Below, piece by piece: positions 50,391-58,365 of a stretch of DNA of 63,732 bases. The stretch is from positions 1 through 63,732 of the forward strand of contig VGZC01000034.1 in the NCBI GenBank assembly GCA_016872725.1, in the 5' to 3' direction. Under the pieces are notes generated by a model. That model saw only the letters and a program-made list of their open reading frames with translations, ran no database searches and had not been told where the DNA came from. The position numbers were made by a program, and so were the translations under genes. Positions within the stretch are counted from its first letter, which is position 1, and every line of letters starts with the position of its first letter. The stretch comes from Planctomycetota bacterium (GTDB taxonomy: Bacteria; Planctomycetota; Planctomycetia; Pirellulales; Pirellulaceae).

Positions 50391-51272
50391 TTACGGGTTC
50401 TTGGGGCCGTCCCCGGGTGACGGGCCGCTTTGGGGTGCCTCCTTTTCCGGATCGTCAGGAACGTCCGGGCTGTCGGGGCGCCGACCGGTCGGCTCAGCGC
50501 CGCCCGGGCGTCGTCCACCCGGCATCGCGCGCCGGATCGCCTGGAGAATCTCGGATTCCTCCCAATATCCATCGGCATTTTCATCGACGCCTTGCAATCG
50601 TCCCCTGGCCTCCTCTTCCGCCGCATCGATTTCCGAGCCGTGCAGCCGTCCGTCTTTATCGGCGTCATGCGTTTCGATGGCCCGCCGCGCGAGTTGCTCG
50701 GGTGACGGCACCGGAGGCCCACCACCTCCTCCGCCGGTTCCGGGCCCAGGTCCGGCCAGAGGCGCGGGGGGTGGGGGCGCCTCGCCCTCGATCGCGATCT
50801 TCCATTTGTTTTTTTCGGCATCCCGCGACACTTCGAAATGCAAGGGTGTCGTATCAAATCCCGCGTATTCCGCCGGGGACAGCAAGGGAGGCGGCGTGGC
50901 GGGCGGGTGGGGTCCGTAGAGGGCAACCGTCACGGCATGGTCCCCGACATACGCCCCGTCCTCGTACCGCCCGCCGACATCGAGCAGCAATTCAAACGCA
51001 CCGTCCGCGTCGGTCGCGCCGATGGAACCCCTCAGGTTCGACTTCGAGGGCCGAGTCATCACCTGGGCTCCTTTTACCGGTTTGCCGTTCCAAGAGACTC
51101 GACCTTTGACGGGCACATGCGGCGGCCGAGTCCATGCGGCGATCCGTTCCATTCCCCCGAACACCGTCAGGAAGGCATATCCTCCAACGACGAGGACCAC
51201 CAGCGGCACGACAAGCAGGAGGACGCGCGCCAAGCGAAACGAGGGGGATTCAGGCTCGTGCGGTTCGTTCAT
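50391..51272 (-). CDS. membrane-anchored EF-hand protein
   Basis: A 293-residue protein: one N-terminal helix ('ARVLLLVVPLVVLVVGGYAFLTVF'), a carboxypeptidase-regulatory-like beta-sandwich ('VKGRVSWNGKPVKGAQVMT' and 'GATDADGAFELLLDVGGRY'), a glycine/proline-rich linker, then two EF-hand loops ('DADKDGRLHGSE' and 'DENADGYWEESE') of the 12-residue calcium-binding type, and a proline-rich tail. It is most similar to the neighbour at 51344-52063. Function unknown; a calcium-dependent surface role is possible. ATG 51272 (MNEPHEPESPSF) is preferred over an upstream ATG at 51347. Confidence 0.8.
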   Translation of the reverse strand: MNEPHEPESPSFRLARVLLLVVPLVVLVVGGYAFLTVFGGMERIAAWTRPPHVPVKGRVSWNGKPVKGAQVMTRPSKSNLRGSIGATDADGAFELLLDVGGRYEDGAYVGDHAVTVALYGPHPPATPPPLLSPAEYAGFDTTPLHFEVSRDAEKNKWKIAIEGEAPPPPAPLAGPGPGTGGGGGGPPVPSPEQLARRAIETHDADKDGRLHGSEIDAAEEEARGRLQGVDENADGYWEESEILQAIRRAMPGGRRPGGAEPTGRRPDSPDVPDDPEKEAPQSGPSPGDGPKNP

Positions 51273-51343
51273 GAAAGGCCTATCAATGACAAGAGCGCTC
51301 GCAGGAAAAAACGACGAGGAGTACGCAGGGCCCAACGCGCCGC

Positions 51344-52063
51344 TCACTGCGCGATGGACTCGGCCTGCCTGCGGCGGAGCGCGTCGAGGATTTCCGCCGA
51401 GTCGACGTATCCGTCGCCGTTCGCATCGGGGTCCTTGAGCATCGAACCAAGAAAGGTCATCGCCTCATCCAATTCGGCGCCGTGCAGCTTGCCGTCGCCG
51501 TCCGTGTCGTAGGCCTGGACGGAGCGTCGCGAGAGTTCCTCGGTACTCACGGCTCCGCGCCCCGGTCTTGGCGCCGCGCCGGAGAGCACGGGCGGCCCGC
51601 CCGCGATGCTCGTCGCGATCGACAGTTTGCCTTCCTCCGTCGAGATCGCGATCGCCCATCGATTCCGATCGGCCGATTCGGCGACGAGCACGGGGATCGG
51701 TTGGCTCGACAAATCGATCGGCGCCGCGCCGTCCCCCGCGCCCGGCACGCTCGCGATGACGCGGACCTCGTGCGACAAGGCCCTCAACTTGAGCTCGAAC
51801 GATCCGTCGGCCACGAGGTCGGCCTCGGTGACGGCCCCCGCCGCATCCAGGCACTTCGCTCGGATCTTGCCTTCACCCAGCGGTTTTCCGTTGAGCGTAA
51901 CAGAGCCGGTCACGCCGATCGGTTCGGTGGGTATGGGGCGCATACCGAGTTTGCCGTCGAGTACCAAGTTCCAATAGAGCACGGCGGCGACGACCACAGC
52001 GGCGACGACCACGCAAAGCATTCGGAACACGCTGATACCGGGCGCCGCCGAATTGCCCATCAT
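51344..52063 (-). CDS. membrane-anchored EF-hand protein, paralogue of its neighbour
   Basis: About 239 residues. It has one N-terminal helix ('MLCVVVAAVVVAAVLYWNLVL'), a beta-sandwich ('VTGSVTLNGKPLGEGKIRAKCL'), and two EF-hand loops at the C terminus ('DTDGDGKLHGAE' and 'DANGDGYVDSAE') with all Asp, Asn and Glu calcium ligands in place. Layout matches the 50391-51272 protein, so the two are paralogues. The start is chosen as ATG 52063, four bases after the upstream CRTAC1 stop; ATG 52078 would overlap it. Coupled expression with the CRTAC1 gene is likely. Confidence 0.8.
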   Translation of the reverse strand: MMGNSAAPGISVFRMLCVVVAAVVVAAVLYWNLVLDGKLGMRPIPTEPIGVTGSVTLNGKPLGEGKIRAKCLDAAGAVTEADLVADGSFELKLRALSHEVRVIASVPGAGDGAAPIDLSSQPIPVLVAESADRNRWAIAISTEEGKLSIATSIAGGPPVLSGAAPRPGRGAVSTEELSRRSVQAYDTDGDGKLHGAELDEAMTFLGSMLKDPDANGDGYVDSAEILDALRRRQAESIAQ

Positions 52064-52067
52064 TGTC

Positions 52068-53918
52068 TCACTTTCCATTCGGTTCGGGCCGATCGGTTCG
52101 ACCTTGGCCGTTCGAAGCGGAGGATTCCCACGGAAGATCGCGGATGGCGATCCGCCCGTCTTGCCAACAAGCATACCATCGGCCCGGCTCGATTTCCCAG
52201 GGGCTTGCCGCGCGGCCATCGGGCCAGCGGATTTCGATCGTCCACTTCCCTCGCGGACCGTCCGATTCGGGCAATGCGACGACCTGCCGGTGGCTCGATT
52301 GCGAGAGATAACTCCCGCCCCCCTTCACGAGCCTGCGTTGGCCGCGTGTTCCGTCGTGAAAGACCATCGTTCCGCCGACGGCGTCGCGATTCCCCCCGAT
52401 ACCGACGAGCTCGATGACGGCTCGCCGAACCGACGGCGAACGTTCGGCCGCCCGGTTGCGGAGCACGCACGGCGCTCGGTCCTGATGGCCGATGACCACG
52501 TCGAGGTCGCCGTCGCGATCGAGGTCGGCCACAACCAGCGCGCGACCGACGCGCGGACGTTCAAAATAGTCGCCCGCATTCCGCTTCACGCGTTCGAATC
52601 GGCGGCCGTTCCCTTTCCAAAGAAGGCCCGGCTGTTCGTACGGCGCCTTCTGGCCGAGCAGTTCGCGGTTGTCATCGACGTGGCCGTTGGTGACGATCAG
52701 GTCGAGCCATCCGTCGAGATCGAAATCGGAAACCGACGTCCCCCATCCGATCCAGGGAAGGCTGTCGAGCGCGACGCCTTTCGGCTCGCTGACGTCCTCG
52801 AACACTTCGTTTCCAAGATTTTCGTAGAGTGTGTTGTGTTCATCCTGGTAATTGGTCACGAACAGATCGACGCGTCCGTCCTCGTTGAAGTCCGCCGCAT
52901 CGACGCCCATTCCGGCTTGCCGGGTCCCGACGCCGTCGTAGGCCGTGCCCGACGCTTCGGAAATATCCCGAAACGATCCGTCGCCGCGATTCACGTAGAG
53001 GAGGTTGGCGTTCAGATCGTTGGTGACGTAGACATCGATCCAGCCGTCGTCATTGACGTCCGCCGCGACGACGCCCTGGCCTCGACCCGGGGCGCCGACG
53101 AACCCGGCCGATTCGGTCGCCCGGCGAAACGTGCCGTCACCCTCGTTGTGGTAATAGACGTCGGGCTCGGGCTCGACCGATGTCGGCCCGCAGAAGAGAC
53201 GCACCTGCCGTTGTCGGTCGCCGCAGTATTGATTGGTTTCCAGCGTCCATTTCGCGTAATTGGCGACGTACAGATCGAGCAGGCCGTCGCGATCGGCGTC
53301 GAAGAACGCGGCGCTCGAACCCCATTTGTCATCGTCGACTCCCGCTTCGCGCCCGGTCGATTCGAACGTCCCGTCACCCAGATTGTGAAGCAGGACGTTG
53401 GCGCCGTAGCACGAGAGATAGATGTCCGGAAACCCGTCGTTGTCGATATCTCCGACGGCGACACCCGCGGTAAAACCCGTGTGTCCCGTGCCGGACGCGC
53501 TGGTGGCGTCCTGAAACCGGAGCCCGCCGACGTTGCGATGGAGTTGATTGAACGGTTCGCTCCGCCCCGACTCGATAGGGAACGGAGTGCCGGTCCCGAA
53601 ATAGAGATCTTCCCAACCATCCCGATCGAAATCGATGACGCCGATTCCGCTCCCGTTGGCCGCCGGAAACGGCTTTTCGGCCGTGCAGCCGCGGACGTGT
53701 CGAAACGCGATGCCGGTGGAGTCGACTTCGTCAAACCAATCGGCGCCGTCGCTCGCGGAGTCGCCCATCGCGTTCTCCGGGACATTCGTGGACGCGGACG
53801 GCCCATCGAAGGCCGCTGGGCGCGGCGGCGCGCCGGAACGGCGCAGCCAGACGGCGGATGCGGCGCCGAGCATCACGACGACGAAGACGACCGCGATCGT
53901 TCGCCACGCGCCACGCAT
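52068..53918 (-). CDS. CRTAC1/ASPIC-UnbV FG-GAP repeat protein
   Basis: A 616-residue protein, with an N-terminal signal or anchor ('TIAVVFVVVMLGAASAVWL'). FG-GAP units follow: 'DFDRDGWEDLYFGTG', 'DIDNDGFPDIYLSC', 'DADRDGLLDLYVANY', 'DVNDDGWIDVYVTND', 'DFNEDGRVDLFVTNY', 'DFDLDGWLDLIVTNG', 'DLDRDGDLDVVIGH'. It ends with an ASPIC/UnbV-type domain ('GGSYLSQSSHRQVV', 'IEIRWPDGRAA'). It is the second CRTAC1 protein of the region; the EF-hand gene follows at once and the TPR gene precedes it. Confidence 0.9.
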   Translation of the reverse strand: MRGAWRTIAVVFVVVMLGAASAVWLRRSGAPPRPAAFDGPSASTNVPENAMGDSASDGADWFDEVDSTGIAFRHVRGCTAEKPFPAANGSGIGVIDFDRDGWEDLYFGTGTPFPIESGRSEPFNQLHRNVGGLRFQDATSASGTGHTGFTAGVAVGDIDNDGFPDIYLSCYGANVLLHNLGDGTFESTGREAGVDDDKWGSSAAFFDADRDGLLDLYVANYAKWTLETNQYCGDRQRQVRLFCGPTSVEPEPDVYYHNEGDGTFRRATESAGFVGAPGRGQGVVAADVNDDGWIDVYVTNDLNANLLYVNRGDGSFRDISEASGTAYDGVGTRQAGMGVDAADFNEDGRVDLFVTNYQDEHNTLYENLGNEVFEDVSEPKGVALDSLPWIGWGTSVSDFDLDGWLDLIVTNGHVDDNRELLGQKAPYEQPGLLWKGNGRRFERVKRNAGDYFERPRVGRALVVADLDRDGDLDVVIGHQDRAPCVLRNRAAERSPSVRRAVIELVGIGGNRDAVGGTMVFHDGTRGQRRLVKGGGSYLSQSSHRQVVALPESDGPRGKWTIEIRWPDGRAASPWEIEPGRWYACWQDGRIAIRDLPWESSASNGQGRTDRPEPNGK

Positions 53919-54029
53919 CCAAGACCACCTATTCCCCGACTATTCCCCGGGATTCTCGTCCCCGCGGTCCTTGGCCGACCGCGCGGAAATCACGGACGAT
54001 CGGCCAACTCGCCGCTCTTTTCGGCCGGT

Positions 54030-55373
54030 TCATTTCCGATGGATGGGCAATCGATCGAGGGGCGGAAGATCGCCCCGTTGTTCGAGCGCGCGGGCCAGGT
54101 CGCGCACGAACGGATCGTCGGATTCCTCGGCCGACGCGGTCGCCATCAACGTCCGCGCCTGGACCCAGTTCCCCTGCTGGGCGAACCGATAGGCGCGGAC
54201 CACGCGCGCCCAAAACGTCTGGGGAGCCTCCACCAGAACACTCTCGACCGCGTGCTGGATCTGTTCGCCCTTACGCAGTTGTTCGGTCCGCGCCGCCCAC
54301 GCCTTCGCCTTCTCCTCGTCCTTCCGCAGCGTGTGCGCGCGCTGGAACAGATACGCCGCGCTCGACGGAAGCACGGGCCGCGACTCGAGCGGCGCGAGCC
54401 ACTCGAGCGCCTTGTCGGGATTGCCGTTTCGCAGTTCCAGGCCGGCGAGATCCTCCCGAGCCTGATCGGCGTTCGGATCCAACTCGATCGCCGCCCTCCA
54501 CGCCGCCGCCGCCTCGTCCGACCGCCCGAGGCCGGCGAGCGCCCGGCCCGTCATCGTCCAGTTCCGTGGTGAATGCCGGATCGCGCGGGACTTTTCGAGC
54601 AGTGCCGAGGCCTCTTCGCCCCGCCCCAGCGCGAGGAGCGTCCGCGCGTATTCATCCAGAAAATCGAACGGCGGCACTTGGAGGTTCGTTGCGTCGGGTT
54701 CGAGTTCCAACGCCTTGGCGTACGCCGACGCGGCTTCCGCCCGATTCTTGAGATCGTTTTGGATCGAGCCGAGGAAGACGTAGCCTCGCGCGGGCGAGCT
54801 GGAAAGTTCGGCGAAGCGCTGGGCGCTGTCGAGCGCTTCCTGCAGGAAACCCAGCCGCATTCGGCACGATGTCAACTCGTAGAGCGCGTCGGCGTTGTTC
54901 GGGTCCAGTCGCGCGGTCTGTTCGAGCAGCGGCATCGCGACCGACCAATGCTCCTGCAACAGGTAGGCCCTCGCGAACGCGTGCAGGTCCTTGGCGTTCG
55001 CGGCCCCGATCCGATCGAATATGCGGATCGCTTCGGAGGGATCCCGCATGAGGACAAGCATGCGGGCCTTGAGCGCCAACGCGCGGCTGTTGTCGGGATA
55101 CCGCTGGAGGAACGGGCTCACAAGCGAGAACACCGCGTCGTAGTCCCCGGCGTCCATCGCGGCTTCCGCCTCGGCCAACGGCCGCTCGCGATACCAGGTC
55201 ACGCCGAACGACGCGCCGACCGCGGCGACGCCGACGATCGCCGCGAGCGTGATCCCCTTGCGAAGCCGCGAATGCGGACCGGCTCCCCCCATCAACGTCG
55301 CGCCGGGGCCGGCCTGTCCGCCGAGTGCCCGATGCTTGTCACTTCCCGTCGTACGCATAGCGTCCCGCGTCAT
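54030..55373 (-). CDS. membrane-anchored TPR protein
   Basis: About 447 residues. An N-terminal anchor ('GITLAAIVGVAAVGASFGVTWY') is followed by about nine TPR units, for example 'AEAAMDAGDYDAVFSLVSPFLQRYPDNSRALALKARML' (in part), 'LYELTSCRMRLGFLQEALDSAQRFAELSS' (in part), 'AAAAWRAAIELDPNADQAREDLAGLEL' (in part). It resembles PEP-CTERM-type or general secretion TPR proteins. It lies upstream of the CRTAC1 gene, 111 bases away, mirroring the pair at 45.8-48.9 kb but in the opposite gene order. Start: ATG 55373 or ATG 55358; neither has a strong Shine-Dalgarno. Confidence 0.78.
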   Translation of the reverse strand: MTRDAMRTTGSDKHRALGGQAGPGATLMGGAGPHSRLRKGITLAAIVGVAAVGASFGVTWYRERPLAEAEAAMDAGDYDAVFSLVSPFLQRYPDNSRALALKARMLVLMRDPSEAIRIFDRIGAANAKDLHAFARAYLLQEHWSVAMPLLEQTARLDPNNADALYELTSCRMRLGFLQEALDSAQRFAELSSSPARGYVFLGSIQNDLKNRAEAASAYAKALELEPDATNLQVPPFDFLDEYARTLLALGRGEEASALLEKSRAIRHSPRNWTMTGRALAGLGRSDEAAAAWRAAIELDPNADQAREDLAGLELRNGNPDKALEWLAPLESRPVLPSSAAYLFQRAHTLRKDEEKAKAWAARTEQLRKGEQIQHAVESVLVEAPQTFWARVVRAYRFAQQGNWVQARTLMATASAEESDDPFVRDLARALEQRGDLPPLDRLPIHRK

Positions 55374-55757
55374 CCGGACGGCACCCTCGATCGAGCACCC
55401 CATCCCGACTCCGAACTCCGAACGGCGACCGACGCGCGGTTCGGACCCTCGCCTCGCTGATCCCAGTATAACGCGACCCCTCGTCGATTCGCCCCCACCG
55501 GTCACCAACCGCCGGCCCCCGGGCCACCCCCCCAATACCCAGTCGTTGACTTGACGGATCGACCTAATATCATACCTTCAGACGCCTTCAACCGGACAAT
55601 GGCGACTTTAGGCAAAACGGAACGCCGCGGTCCGGTCGAGGCCGTTCGGTTCCGGCTCCCTTCTCAGAATCGGCGAAACTCGGAAACTCGAAGTACTTGT
55701 CCTGCCGATAAAAACCGACAGCCGGACACTGCCGAGTTGAGGGTAGGGGAACGCGCC
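55374..55757. other. 384-base divergent intergenic region
   Basis: This lies between the TPR gene and the anti-sigma-like ATPase gene, which diverge. It contains a plausible rightward promoter (55546-55573, separate entry). Open sequence from a TTG at 55551 is in frame with the ATPase but has no resemblance to anything and is treated as leader. Nothing else is evident. Confidence 0.4.
55546..55573 (+). promoter_or_regulatory. candidate sigma-70-type promoter for the anti-sigma-like ATPase gene
   Basis: -35 TTGACT (55546-55551) and -10 TATCAT (55568-55573) are 16 bases apart. They are about 185 bases before the ATG of the gene. The local AT-rich patch (TAATATCATA) stands out from the surrounding GC-rich DNA. 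Confidence 0.4.
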
Positions 55758-56183
55758 ATGCCAGAGCGATCGCGAACCTGTTCGATCGAACGCCATTTCC
55801 CGACCGACACCCAAGCGGCCAAGGATGTCCTCGACGAAGTTCTCGGCAGCCTCTCCGCCCACCAATGGACGGCCGACGAGGTCTTCGGCGTCCACCTCGC
55901 CCTCGAAGAAGCCTTGATGAACGCCATCAAGCACGGCAATCAGCTCGATGCCAACAAGTCCGTCCACGTGCGGACCGAGGTTTGCCGGGAGTGGATCCGC
56001 ATCGAGATCGCCGATCAGGGTGACGGTTTTGTTCTCTCCGACGTCCCCGACCCGACGCTCGACGAGAACCTCGATCTGCCCTCCGGGCGCGGACTCATGC
56101 TCATCCGGACGTTCATGACGTCCGTCGAGTACAACGAGAAGGGCAATCGGGTCACGATGGTCAAGCACCGAACGGCCTCGTGA
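55758..56183 (+). CDS. RsbW/SpoIIAB-like anti-sigma factor ATPase
   Basis: A 141-residue GHKL-type ATPase (HATPase_c_2). The N box is 'LALEEALMNAIKHGN', the G1 box 'DQGDGFVLSDVPDPT', and the G2 box 'SGRGLMLIRTFMT'. Such proteins bind a sigma factor and phosphorylate an anti-anti-sigma partner. Length is standard. The ATG at 55758 follows AGGGGA at 9 bases. No cognate sigma factor or STAS antagonist is adjacent, so its partner must be elsewhere. Confidence 0.9.
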   Translation: MPERSRTCSIERHFPTDTQAAKDVLDEVLGSLSAHQWTADEVFGVHLALEEALMNAIKHGNQLDANKSVHVRTEVCREWIRIEIADQGDGFVLSDVPDPTLDENLDLPSGRGLMLIRTFMTSVEYNEKGNRVTMVKHRTAS

Positions 56184-56293
56184 CGCGCGGCGCGAACGGG
56201 CGGCGACCGCCGCACCCGCTGTCGCCCTCGATCTTGAATTGCGACGCGGAGCGCCGATGCCCCGCGACCCGTACGGCTCGTTCCGACATCGGC

Positions 56294-58249
56294 CTACGGC
56301 GCCGGAATCGTCAAGGGATCGACGATCCACAGCGTCCCGTTCACGGAGACGGTAGGCGGCGCGCCGCCCGATCGATTTCCGTTGTTCGCGATGTTTCCGT
56401 TGTCGGAATTCACAAACGGACTTCCTGTGCCGAGCCCGCCTCCGAGCTCGAACAAACCGGCGGGGTTCGAGATCAACTGGAACCCGGAATCGCTGTCCGA
56501 GTCGAAGAGATTGAGCCGCAGCGACGCGCCGGCCGGGCCGGCGTTCACCGCGAGGAACCCGGGCGGCGGCCCGCCCGCCATGACGAGTCCGTCGATCGTC
56601 GCGTTGGTCACCAACGGATTGGAGATCAGGATCGCCAAACCTTCGTTGCTGGAGCCGTGAATCCACGTGTCGCGAACGAGCACGCGGCCGTCGACATTGT
56701 CGACGAGGATTCCCTGCATGCCGGAGTTCACGACGCGCATGCGGTCGATCCGCGCATCGCCCGTGATGTTCTGCGCGACGATGCCGCGCCCGATCGGTGT
56801 TTGGACGTCGAGTCCCGAAACGGCCGTGTTCGCCGCCATGCGGATCGCGTCGCCCGGAGCATTCGCGATCACCGGCGATACGAATCCTCCGTTTCCGGCG
56901 GGCAGCGCGACTTCGCCCGCCTCGAGCGTGTCGACCTGATGGTCGATCCCTTCGCCCAAGAGGCTCTGACCGTCCTGCAACTGAATCGATTCGCCCGTGA
57001 ACGTGCCGCCCGAGTGCACGAACAGGATGTCTCCCGGCACCGACCCCGCCTGGGCGGCGGCAAGCGTCGCGAACGGGGCCGCGTGCGTGCCCGAGCCCGG
57101 CGGGGCCGCCGCATCGATATGGACAAAGCGAAGGGAGCCGCCGCCCGGCGCGTGGAGCGTTTCGGTGGTCGTCGCGCCCGCGACGCGCGCGACGGCCACC
57201 GCGTCGCTCCGCTCCATCGGTTGCCAAATCCGTTCCTCGACGTCCCTCGGCATCGCGCCGCGCGACGTGCCGCCGGGAAAGAACCAGGTCACCGCGAACA
57301 CGACGTTCGTGTCGAACTCCCGATCGTGCGTGGCCGCAACGTCCGCGGCGATGTCCCGCGTCACGAATCCGCGAACACCGCCCGAGGCGCCGTACAACTG
57401 CACGGCGTCGCGCTGGTAATGGTACGATCCGGCGTACGCCCAGACATTATTCATGCCGATGCGCCGCGCGAGCTCCACATCGCCGCCTTGCAAGGCGGCT
57501 TGATTCGACGACATGACCGTTCGCACGAGCGAATACCCGTCGAAGGCGGGCGGACCATACGTCGTGGGTCCGCCCGCGACGACCGGGTCGCCCAGCGGCG
57601 CATAATAGTTGGCCCGCATGTCCCACCGATCGCCCAGCCATTCGACACTGATGCCCGCTTGGTGGAACCAGTGGTCGAAGGCCGTTTCGCGCGCGTCGTA
57701 CCAAATTCCCATGCCGATGATCTGGTTCGCATCACGGTCGTACCAGCGGCGTCCCAGGCCCGCGCTCCCGCCGGGATGCCCCCCGTTGTCCAGATGGAAC
57801 CGCGTCTCGGTGAACCACATCCCGTCCGGAACCGTCCGCGGAACGAACGCGCCGAGCGTTGTATACGATAGCGGTTGGCCGGGTTGGCTCGCGCCTTGAT
57901 GGCGCACGCTCCACAAGACGTCGGGCCACTCGGGTTCGACGTCAAGCGGCGCTTCAACCGGTTCGACCGCCGGTTCGGTGAGCGCCAACTCGGGAATCGG
58001 CCGTCCGGGGCCTCGATTGCGGTGTTTGAGGACATCGTCGCCGTCATCCTCGACCCAGATCGCCTCGGCGCCGACCATCACAGAGCGAACCGGCGATTCG
58101 GGCACTTGGTAGCGGACCTCGTCGGCGGCCGCGGAGCCGAACGTTTCCGCGACGCTCAAGAGGGCGACCGCCATGCCGGCGCGCCGTCGCAATGGAGTCC
58201 ACCTCGACACCGCACGGTCCTTCGCTTTCTCAAACGAAAGGGGGAACAC
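56294..58249 (-). CDS. inverse-autotransporter-type beta-barrel/beta-helix surface protein
   Basis: A 651-residue protein. A signal peptide (ending near 'GSAAADE') is followed by a short linker, then an inverse-autotransporter-like beta-domain (about residues 125-330; 'MWFTETRFHLDNGGHPGGSAGLGRRWYD' in part, 'GMGIWYDARETAFDHWFHQAGISVEWLGDRWDMRANYY' in part) of the intimin/invasin type, then a right-handed beta-helix (about 390-640; 'IQLQDGQSLLGEGIDHQV', 'VVNSGMQGILVDNVDGRVLVRDTWIHGS', 'NGNIANNGNRSGGAPP'). The beta-helix would be displayed outside. The leftward gene starts 117 bases from the rightward metalloprotease gene. Confidence 0.8.
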   Translation of the reverse strand: MFPLSFEKAKDRAVSRWTPLRRRAGMAVALLSVAETFGSAAADEVRYQVPESPVRSVMVGAEAIWVEDDGDDVLKHRNRGPGRPIPELALTEPAVEPVEAPLDVEPEWPDVLWSVRHQGASQPGQPLSYTTLGAFVPRTVPDGMWFTETRFHLDNGGHPGGSAGLGRRWYDRDANQIIGMGIWYDARETAFDHWFHQAGISVEWLGDRWDMRANYYAPLGDPVVAGGPTTYGPPAFDGYSLVRTVMSSNQAALQGGDVELARRIGMNNVWAYAGSYHYQRDAVQLYGASGGVRGFVTRDIAADVAATHDREFDTNVVFAVTWFFPGGTSRGAMPRDVEERIWQPMERSDAVAVARVAGATTTETLHAPGGGSLRFVHIDAAAPPGSGTHAAPFATLAAAQAGSVPGDILFVHSGGTFTGESIQLQDGQSLLGEGIDHQVDTLEAGEVALPAGNGGFVSPVIANAPGDAIRMAANTAVSGLDVQTPIGRGIVAQNITGDARIDRMRVVNSGMQGILVDNVDGRVLVRDTWIHGSSNEGLAILISNPLVTNATIDGLVMAGGPPPGFLAVNAGPAGASLRLNLFDSDSDSGFQLISNPAGLFELGGGLGTGSPFVNSDNGNIANNGNRSGGAPPTVSVNGTLWIVDPLTIPAP

Positions 58250-58365
58250 CGTCCCCCGTTCGACGAATTCGGCTCGCGAAGCTTGCCGACTTAATCAGAT
58301 CTTCCTAAGCTAACGCCGTTGCCGGTTGTTCCATCCGTGTCAACTCGCCGCTTGGAGGCTCGCCC

